From: Ichthyosporea sp. XGB-2017a
Taxonomy: Eukaryota; Opisthokonta; Ichthyosporea
DNA: 28,652 bases
Assembly (NCBI GenBank): GCA_002811675.1
Contig: PDIM01000046.1
Span: 1 to 28,652, forward strand
Direction of reading: 5' to 3'
The translations under genes were made by a program, and so were the position numbers. Below the pieces are notes generated by a model. The model was not told the DNA's origin, searched no databases, and saw only the letters and a program-made list of their open reading frames with translations. Positions 1 to 8,100 of the stretch are shown piece by piece (the stretch's first letter is position 1; each line of letters opens with the position of its first letter).

Positions 1-627
1 TTGCTTAATGATTATAGAAATCATGGTTTTCAGGCGACTTGGTGAGTTATGTTTTGTCAGTAGAATTCAGTGTGGGGGAGTAATACAAAACCTAACAGTA
101 AGATAAAACCTAACTGATCAGCATGACAGAATAGGGTAGTACAGGGGAAGGACATTTACTTTGTGAATTTTTATTATTCATTTATAAATAGATTGTGCCA
201 GAATATTTGTATATATTTGTAGTTAGTTTTCTTTGATTTAAACAATAAAAGAGTTGATGGTCATACAGTGGTGTGTGTGTGTTCAAATCTGTATTTTATT
301 ACTCTTTCCATTCTCAGTCATAAGTCTTCCCAGCCATTCTCAGCCATGCTACTCTCCAAGTGTGCCCCAGCCCCCATGGCCAGAATATATTAATCTTTTG
401 GACATTTAGACCGATCGAATAATTAAACAAGCTTCTGATTGTTTAACTACAAAGAAAAAGTGCGAATAAATATATACAGTAATTAGGTTTAGGAGTAACA
501 CTTAATTTATTACGCATGAAACCCACGTTGATTTATAGTAAAATAATATAATTATATAAGTTATAATGTTTTAATTACATAACTACAGTAATAATTATAA
601 CAATACTTCATTGATTACATAATAAGT

Positions 628-1013
628 TGTAACATTCCTAATTAGCATTCTACACATGTCTAATTGACTTCTAACTCCTCTTTAACGTTCAGCTAGTATC
701 TTCTAGAATTTAAATAAGTCATGTGACTAGTACTAGACACCATGTCACTAGTACTCTAGACATCATGTGACTTCTCTTAGAAGCCATGTGACTCGTTACA
801 GTATATTCGAGATAGTAGAGATTCCTTATATTGTTAACTAAGTAAATTCAAGTTAAGTCAGTACATGTTCATAGAGTTTCCGAAAGTATAAAAGGAACAT
901 CAGTTGAAATAAAAATCGCCCTTCTCTCGGGCACTGTAAGCTAGCTGTAAATATTTTTGCAAAACTAGTTAAAACTTTTATTTTGTTTTTAATCGTCTGT
1001 GCAAGACACAGAC
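628..1013 (+). mobile_element. Possible solo LTR-like segment
   Basis: The segment begins with TGTAACA. It carries a TATAAAAG box near 887 and an AATAAA at about 908. A hairpin with a GCCC/GGGC stem lies at 918-932, followed by a T-rich run and a perfect 7-bp stem with a 5-base loop (995-1013). The order of spaced enhancer-like repeats, TATA box, polyadenylation signal and hairpin is what an LTR (U3-R-U5) would show. I see no matching second copy, no clear target-site duplication and no coding core, so this could equally be a small Pol II transcription unit or a chance arrangement. Confidence 0.2.
720..792 (+). repeat. Four spaced CATGTGACT repeats, 20-23 bp apart
   Basis: CATGTGACT occurs at 720, 764 and 784, and CATGTCACT at 741, giving spacings of 21, 23 and 20 bp. 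The first two copies share the longer form ending in AGTACT. About two helical turns between copies would put bound proteins on one face of the helix. A TATAAAAG box lies about 95 bp downstream, so an upstream activating array is plausible. The function is inferred. Confidence 0.6.
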
Positions 1014-1821
1014 ACTTGACTGCTGCAGGCTAGAATGGGTTAGCGAAGGATGTATCCACACTAATGACTAAGATGGGGATCAATATAAGTCCAACGGCTC
1101 ATGCAAGAGGTTAAGAGGTTGCTTACAAATCATTACGTACAAACTGTTATTGTTCTACAAAATGTGCTAATTTTCAAGACAAAAAGCAAATTAGAATTAC
1201 AAATTAGAGAAAGTTAGCAATTTTAAAAGTAATAAACGTCTGTCTAATATCAGAGTGAAAGGATAAACGTCGGCAGGCGTGGTCAGTAGTATGGTTTGGG
1301 GCCGGTTTGGGGGGAGTACGGCCCAAACTCTGATTGGGCTGCGCTGACAACGAATGGTGACAAGGGAGCCCCAGCCTTGGTCATGGCTGTCAGAAGCGGG
1401 GAAGTATGGCACCACTTTGAACGGCCAACCTAGGGTGGCTAAAAAGAGCCAAAGTTCGGCACCAATTCGGAAGGGTGCGTCAGGTAGCAGCCTCCTGGTG
1501 AGAAGAGATAAGGCAGCCGTTATTACGGACTGGGCATTTTTCAAGTGCCACCGAGCCGCTGAGTTCGAAGGTCCGTGATGACGAGGACGAAGGGGGCTCA
1601 CGTCCTGATAAAGAATAGAGCCGAATCTACCATGCAGGTAGGGAGTGAAATATACTATGTAATTATACATAACGCAATAAAGGAAAGGGGTTCTCAAAGG
1701 AGTGAGGCCAAAAGAAGAAAAAAAAAGGATAAACATCGACAGCTCTATGATGCAGACGGTAAGGAGAAGTCGCTCTGAAATTCGAGTGCCAGGGGATTCC
1801 CCGGCTCTGCGTCCTCATTGA

Positions 1822-2031
1822 TCGGGCATTGATTGCGATACAACGGTAGAACTAGCATGCACTCAAGCTAATACTTTGGCAGGATCAGACCTCGGGCATT
1901 GATTGCGATACAATGGTAGAACTAGCATGCACTCAAGCTAATACTTTGGCAGGATCAGACCTCGGGCATTGATTGCGATACAACGGTAGAACTAGCATGC
2001 ACTCAAGCTAATACTTTGGCAGGATCAGACC
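1822..2031 (+). repeat. 70-bp tandem repeat, three copies
   Basis: Three head-to-tail units of exactly 70 bp occupy 1822-1891, 1892-1961 and 1962-2031. The middle copy differs by a single base (CAATGG against CAACGG). The unit is not open in all frames and resembles no tRNA, 5S rRNA or snRNA that I can recognise. Near identity suggests recent duplication or ongoing homogenisation. Confidence 0.95.
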
Positions 2032-2349
2032 GATCAGATCGTTTCAGTGGGATTGATGATACAACGAACTCTGCAGGGGTTACGTTTGGCGTCGTCCAAT
2101 TCCCATACTCGAATCCGGTTTTATTATTACACCCTTTGATCCCTTTTATTCAGAGGACTTCGCTTCCATTAGAAAGAGAGCCCCAAAGCAGTGATCTATT
2201 CTCGGCTGCGCTCGGTTAGCTTGAAGGCTGGGATCATCCGGGCTCCCTCGTGCCTTTCCAGTTTTTTTTTGCCCCTCGATTGTACGCACTGCGGTCTACG
2301 GAACCCGTCTTCGACACAGATGACAGAGGACACCAAGGAAGAGGACACT

Positions 2350-2390
2350 GGACTCTGGACTCTGGAGTCTGGACTCTGGAGTCTGGAGTG
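2350..2390 (+). repeat. CTGGACT/CTGGAGT short tandem repeat
   Basis: Alternating GGACTCT and GGAGTCT units form a 41-bp array that is partly self-complementary. Its core at 2354-2371 occurs as an exact reverse complement at 4525-4542, and a shorter related string lies near 11436-11447. Confidence 0.85.
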
Positions 2391-3176
2391 AGTGCAGCTC
2401 GGAGTTCTCTGAGAGTGAAACCGCGCTAAATCAACGTCTTAGGTACGGAATTATAATTTATATCTAATAATTGTTCCGACTTCCGAGGAATTGTTCCCTC
2501 GAATTATTCTACGCTCAAGCCAGCAGCTGCAGGGGCGCGCCCGTACTTTAATTTCCCTATATTTGAGGTGTGTGTGTATTAGGGGTGGAAGGGGGGCCGT
2601 TCCTTCGCCAATTATAGCTAGGGCTATGCATGGTATGCACGTGGTACAAGGGTCATGAGGGAGGGGTAGGGGTGTTACTAAGGACCCGAGAGGGCGAGGG
2701 ATTTATAAGGGTTTGTGTGCAAAAGGCCTGTTGCCAAGGAATTAGGAAATAGGAATACGGAATATCGACTCATTGAAATATTGAATGAAAATATGAATAT
2801 TCTGTGTTTGCTCTAAAATTCTTCCAATTCATTTCATTCATTTCATTCATTTTATTTTTTCATAGTTATCTCCAGCGCCTTCTCACAGTTTACAGTTCAC
2901 CCATGCACACCAGTAATGTGAGAAGCATTTCACAGTATAAAGTACTAACTACTAAGGGGACTATCGACTCATTGCCCATTGGACTTTGGTGTGAACATAG
3001 GAGTTAGGAGTTTGGAGTTAGGACTGTCCGGTGTACCGTATAGGAGCGCGAACGAGAGATAGACCCCAACCAATGCCTTTGGATCTTTGATCTCCATTCA
3101 TTATTCAATATTGTCGTTTCTACTCGAAGATAGGACTTTAATGTTAATAGGAGAACGTAGTTCATCAAGATAGATT

Positions 3177-3183
3177 TATAAGG
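3177..3183 (+). promoter_or_regulatory. TATA-like box of the 3353 gene
   Basis: TATAAGG lies 176 bp upstream of the ATG at 3353. Initiation about 30 bp downstream would start a short first exon that ends at the candidate splice donor at 3233. Confidence 0.35.
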
Positions 3184-3232
3184 CTGCACAGTATTGGAAT
3201 AGACTGGGAGGTACTTCACTTATTTATCACTG

Positions 3233-3350
3233 GTAAGAACTAATGAAAAGAGGGAATCAAGTGCAGGCGATAATTATTTAGGTAAACGAAAGACACTTGC
3301 TTGAAAAAGAAATCCATAATTTTTGAGCTATTTTTTTATTCACTGTTCAG
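3233..3350 (+). other. Candidate 5' UTR intron (118 nt)
   Basis: A donor-like GTAAGA begins at 3233. A pyrimidine-rich stretch ending in TTCAG closes at 3350, three bases before the ATG of the membrane-protein gene. The size matches the 119-nt intron in the RhoGAP gene of this window. Splicing would join a short untranslated exon to the coding exon without changing the protein. Confidence 0.35.
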
Positions 3351-3352
3351 AA

Positions 3353-4015
3353 ATGATCCAAAGCACAAGTAGCAAAGCAGGCCTTTCCAGGCGTGGAATT
3401 GGTGAATGGGGCGTATGGAAAACTATTCTCTTTTTTGTTATTATCCTGGCCTTGATTGGGTTCCTCTGGTTTACTATCTGGCGTTATAAACATATTAGTG
3501 TCTTGAATCCTGTTAAAATGGAACGTAATTGTTCGTGGACTCTAAATATCTGGTGGCACAATAACAAGGATAAAGAGCCTTACTCTAAAAACCTGCAGTA
3601 TGGTTTGGATGAAAGCGTGAGAGACAGAATATGTGAGAGTTTAGTAGAAGAACATCTTCGGTTTTTTGGCGGGTGGAATACGATCTGCACTTATGATAAT
3701 TTGAACAAGAAAAATCTCCGATATGCCTGTAGAAAAGGTCACTCCGTTCACTCTGCCCCTATTTACCAAAATCCTTTTGCAGGGGTTGGTCTTTCTGCAA
3801 ATTTGCACCCCAACCACCCTACGTCCCAGATGATGTGCTGGCAGGCTCGTGTAGCTATCTGCATGGTTCAGGAAGATACATTTGCATCGCACGGATTGGG
3901 CTACGCTTATGGAGGTAGAACATACCCACATGGCCATGACGCAATTAAGACCGCCGCGGAAGAGGATGTAGATGATGATGATGATGAGGGAGAAGAGGGT
4001 GTTGCCGATATGTAA
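3353..4015 (+). CDS. Single-pass membrane protein with acidic C-terminus, unknown function
   Basis: The start is the ATG at 3353; the open frame extends a little further upstream but only from a non-ATG codon. The 220-residue product has a short basic N-terminus, one strong membrane span at about residues 21-43 followed by Arg-Tyr-Lys, a soluble domain of about 155 residues, and an acidic tail with a run of five Asp. The N-terminus is more basic than the far side of the span until the tail, so a type II orientation with the C-terminal domain outside is reasonable. That domain has six cysteines (60, 94, 112, 126, 162, 170), an even number compatible with disulfides, and is rich in Trp and His. 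I recognise no family. The next gene starts 1.1 kb away on the same strand. An AATAAA lies at about 4291. Confidence 0.7.
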   Translation: MIQSTSSKAGLSRRGIGEWGVWKTILFFVIILALIGFLWFTIWRYKHISVLNPVKMERNCSWTLNIWWHNNKDKEPYSKNLQYGLDESVRDRICESLVEEHLRFFGGWNTICTYDNLNKKNLRYACRKGHSVHSAPIYQNPFAGVGLSANLHPNHPTSQMMCWQARVAICMVQEDTFASHGLGYAYGGRTYPHGHDAIKTAAEEDVDDDDDEGEEGVADM

Positions 4016-5050
4016 AAACAGTTTATTTTCGTATTCTGCCAGAGGAAGAAAGAAATCCTTCAAGTGACGTATAGAGAAAAAGGGAAAGAAGAAGATTTGA
4101 GCCTGGAAGTGTGGTTTTGAGGGTTAAGGAGAAGATTACTTGTAATGTCGCGGATTGTGGGTAGTGCAGTGCATCACGCATAAGCAAAAGGCGCTATTAA
4201 CTAGACTGAAGAGTTTGAAAACTGTTTACGCATACATTCGGCCTTCCATAACTCCCAACGGCCTTCAACAGCAAGAAAGATTTAAAGGATAATAAATAAA
4301 CAGCCCGCTTAATGTTATCATTTTTGCTCTGAGGTTTCTGTGTGCTTCAATACTCATGTATAATGTATTTATCCTCGCACCCGCACATACTCGTTTACTG
4401 CTCGGCCCATGTCGTGTTCTTTGAAAGAAACCTTTATCCTGCTCAAACACCATACCGCTATAACGATATTATAGTCAATAGACTTGCAATTCGCCAGGGT
4501 CCAGTGACACGGTGCACCACTCACCAGACTCCAGAGTCCAGATGTGACCAGGGATGTGACTTGTGAGACTTCAGAATTCAAGGTCTCCGAGTCGTCAGTC
4601 ACGGTAGTTGGCACTGGGGTCTGGGGCCTGGGGAGTGGGGGTCTTGAATCTCGACTCTCAGGATCGGTAGCAGGGACTTGGGAGGGGTGAGCGCGACCCC
4701 AAAACGAAAAAAAAGAAAGGAAAAAAAGGGTAAAATCATTGCCATACACGTGATACTTGGCATGTCCAAGGGTCAAGGCCCAAGGGATGTCATAGACATT
4801 GCGCCACAGATGCCAAATTACTAATTAGGGCAGCAGGCATTTCCTTTTGGGGTAATAAATGTTATCGAGGAGCGAGCAAGCTATAAGCTGCGAATTAGAG
4901 TCTATAGTATGCATGTAGTAGAATTGTGTTCAACACTGCTAGGTCTAGACGTAACTAGCATATGAGCTGCGCAGAGCGAGATGCAGGATGGCCTAAACTA
5001 ACTAATCGCATGCCCAAGCTAAAACATAGTCTTCACGTGCCAAGATTCTC
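4016..5050. other. Intergenic region between the 3353 and 5140 genes
   Basis: No credible gene is visible; short frames on both strands are low-complexity or overlapping. It holds AATAAATAAA at 4291-4300 (likely the polyadenylation signal of the preceding gene), the reverse-complement CTGGACT repeat at 4525-4542, a GATGTGACCAGG duplication next to it, a purine-rich stretch near 4700-4730, and CACGTG sites at 4747 and 5034. Confidence 0.6.
4747..4778 (+). promoter_or_regulatory. CACGTG plus CAAGGGTCAAGG composite motif
   Basis: CACGTG at 4747-4752 is followed by CAAGGGTCAAGG at 4767-4778. The exact reverse complement of the 12-mer sits next to another CACGTG at 11381-11400, and a shorter CAAGGGTCA follows a CACGTG at 2638-2655. 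The site is about 360 bp upstream of the large receptor-like gene. A shared activator site is an inference. Confidence 0.4.
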
Positions 5051-5052
5051 TT

Positions 5053-5062
5053 TGTGTATATA
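5053..5062 (+). promoter_or_regulatory. TATA boxes upstream of the nucleotidase-like receptor gene
   Basis: A TATATAAA-type box lies about 80 bp before the ATG at 5140, in a suitable place for initiation near 5085. A second TATAAATA at about 5111 is only some 25 bp from the ATG. If used, it would give a nearly leaderless transcript, so the first box is preferred. Confidence 0.45.
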
Positions 5063-5139
5063 AATCAGTCTGTAATATAGTAACAACATTTTGTGTGCAA
5101 TAATGCTCTGCATATAAATAGGTCTTAAACGAAGCAATC

Positions 5140-8100
5140 ATGCTGGTATGGCGAGTGACTTCTGTACATGGAAGGATGGGTATTGGGGGGGTATTGGGGG
5201 GCAACGAGCACCCTAGCGGGAGAGTGTGCATTTATCGAGACGAAAGGATAAGAATTTTCTCAGTATTCCTCCTGTTTGCTTGTGCCATATGCGCTATGAG
5301 CTGCAGAGTTGCATATGGAGCCACGAACCCAGTGAGGGTGATTTTCACAGCGGATATCAAAGGGAATTATGAGAGCGCGGGAAGCAATGCAGCGGGAACT
5401 TACGGGGGATTGCCGTATATCCACACCAAAGTCCAGGAGTTGGTGGACGATGCCAAGGTCAAGAATATTCCTGTTCTTATACTGGACTCAGGATCAATGC
5501 GTGGAATCGGCCTGTCGGATGTTCTTGGGGGCGGTAAACTGGGGGGTGACTTTTTCGAGAATGTAGGCTATCATGTTGTGTGTGTTGGGCAGAATGATCT
5601 TCTTCTGGGAATGCCCAGCTATCTGTCTGTGGTCAAAGGACGTCCCTTTGAAGTTGTTGGAAGCAATATGGATATACGCATACACGATAGCGTGAGTGAA
5701 AAGGACACAGGCGTGGTAAGGAACGCAAATATAACTGTGACTGAGGCAAATGCTGTAATCAAGAAATGGGTGGTAATTAATTGCGTGGTGCCAGGCTCTT
5801 CTAGCTCATCTGTCCCGTCCGTGAAAGTTGGGGTGATATCTATCATCGACGACTCTTTGTGTCAATTTACCTCTTGTCAACAGGGAGGTATCAAAATATT
5901 TGATGTCAATGGCCAAAAACCTGAAGTTGTAGAGGAACACATAAAAAGTATGCAGACTGTGCATCCGGATGTACAGTTTGTGATTGTAGTCAATTCGTGG
6001 CAGGAGAAAGATTACTTTGACCTTCGGAATTCCCAGTTCATGAAAGGGGATGTTTTCATCTATGGGTATGATCCATTTTCTATCGAGGATATTCCATCAA
6101 GCAGAAGTTCTTCTGCACCTACCTTCGGAACAGCGGCAAGACCACATCCTTTGTATGGGGAGAAACCTGAGACAGGCACAGGAATTATCATCGGAGCTGT
6201 TCCTGGTGAAGGAAGCGCAGTCGGTGTGTTGGACCTCGAAGTAGATGATGCCAAGGAGTTTGGTAAAAGGGTTAGCATAAACATAGGGGGCAATTCAAAA
6301 GTGTTTGGGGTTGTTCAATGCCCTTCTGCCAATGCAGGGCCAACGGGCTGTGTGCAACCAAATCCAATGTCAGAGGCGAGTCAGGCATCTCAAAAGGCGT
6401 TGAACTCTGCTAAGGCGTCTAAAGTGGTTGGCAATCTCTTTCAAAGTTTGTTAGGGTCTGTTAGGCAATGTCGCTTTGAAGTGTGTGGGGTAGGCGCATT
6501 GGCGGCAGAATCCATTCGTCAAGAAGGAGCAAGACTTAATAGTCCATGCGACATTGCCGTAGTTAATGCTGGTGCTATTAGATCTAGCATGACCGCTGGA
6601 CCAGTGACTTTCCAAGACATTCTAACTGTATTCCCTTTCAATGATAATTTGAAGAGAGTTACTCTTGATTATGCCGCTGTATTAGAAATGTTTGAAAACT
6701 CCATCTCAACTCTTCCGACGGTATATGATGAAGAAGGGGTGGCCGATTCCATTGAGCTTGGGGGAACTGGTAAATACTTGCAAGTAGCCGGCGCTCACGT
6801 TTACTTCGATCGTAGTAAGCCTCCCGGGTCTCGAGTTCACACAATATACATTGAGCCTCCGGGTATTGCTAATAGCTCGCTGAGTGGCTTTGGGGCTAGA
6901 GGATGGCGCAAAGCTGAGAGAGGCAAAAAGTTTACGGTCTGTGTGTCTTCTTTTATTACAGCGGGGGGGGATGGCTATAAGATTGGGGAAAAAGCTGAAA
7001 ATATTTCGGGGTTTTCGGCTTCTCTTCAAGACACAATCATTGCCTCATTCAACGAGTCTGTCAGTTCCTCTCGTACGTTAAGTGGTATGCATCGCACCGT
7101 GGAGACTATAAATGGATCATTAACTGTTACAGAGGACAACTATCGGGTAACGTCAGTAACACAATCATCCATGTGCCCACAAGGGTGCTCAAATGGGGTC
7201 TGCTTGTGGAATTCTACTTGTGAGTGTACTACATTCTCATACACCGGTGTTGCTTGTAGTTCACCAACGGTTCAGGATTTGGATTTATGTTCTTCAATAG
7301 AAGATATTGCAAAATCAATTGCGAGGCGCTTTAGTGTCGCGTGGGATGTAAACCCTTCGGGATTAGTTGTATTTGTGTCCACCGGAGTCACTTTCATCTT
7401 TGCTTCTTTATTGATGACATGCCGGGTGTGGTTTTTGGATTTGAAAATGTGGACTCTTAGTAGCAGGCTGCCTCTAATCGAAGGTGAAAGCAAAGCCTTC
7501 TGGAAGTTTTTCACTCTATATGAAGTTAACAAAACCACTCCGAATATCTTTGCTCTTTTTACAGTGCTAATGGAATCTTTGCAAGTGATTTCTTTTCCAT
7601 TCTGGGCAAATGTAGACTGGGACTGGACATCACACTTTCGCTTAATTGTCTCTCTAACTTCGGGAACCATTGAAGAGCTTTGGTTTTTTTGGGTTACTGT
7701 CTTCATCGTCACTCTATGGCTGACATACGCCCTGGTTCTGTATTTTGAAGTAGATGTATCTTTAGAAAGTACAAAACTCGGGCACTATTTCATGAAGCCA
7801 TGTACTATGTTTCTGCTGCTAGTTAATTCAGCCGGCTATATTCCAGCATGCACCCTAATGTTATCAGCCACTAACTGCCAGGTTGTTTCTCAGAATATCT
7901 ACAATTCTACATATTTAACAAGTCAAAATGAAGCGCTATCTTTAATTAACAGCTTTGATTCCTCACTTGCACCCCAGTCGATATCTCATCTACAACAACT
8001 TCAGCTAATATACCACGAATCATCTGAATATGCTACATTTCGGGTGGACAGTATGTATGTTGTTCCTTTATGTCTTGAGTGCTTTACTCCAAAGCACTGG

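Larger units (their letters stand above)
1..3170. other. Gene-poor, repeat-bearing intergenic region
   Basis: No reading frame here looks like a conserved protein. The longest frames (for example 1197-1736 minus and 1354-1578 plus) overlap each other on opposite strands in a slightly GC-richer patch and have no recognisable domain. The region does contain structure, listed separately: spaced CATGTGACT repeats, a possible LTR-like segment with two hairpins, a 70-bp tandem triplet and a CTGGACT minisatellite. A 19-base direct repeat (17 of 19 identical) starts at about 1257 and again at about 1723. Relic mobile DNA is an inference, because no reverse transcriptase or integrase is visible. Confidence 0.6.

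Noticed and set aside
1197-1736. Minus-strand open frame of 179 codons
   Set aside because: It overlaps open frames on the other strand, shows no domain and runs through T-rich coding with biased composition. Nothing supports it as a gene.
1822-2031. Possible U6-like snRNA in the 70-bp unit (GATACA ... TAGCATG)
   Set aside because: The invariant ACAGAGA box and the correct spacing are missing, and no Pol III terminator follows each unit.
2085-2125. tRNA T-arm-like CTCGAATCC followed by a T-rich run
   Set aside because: No pairing T stem, no D-arm box A and no acceptor stem could be formed.
7272-7712. Minus-strand frame of 146 codons inside the receptor-like gene
   Set aside because: Antisense shadow of the membrane region of a much longer, domain-supported frame.
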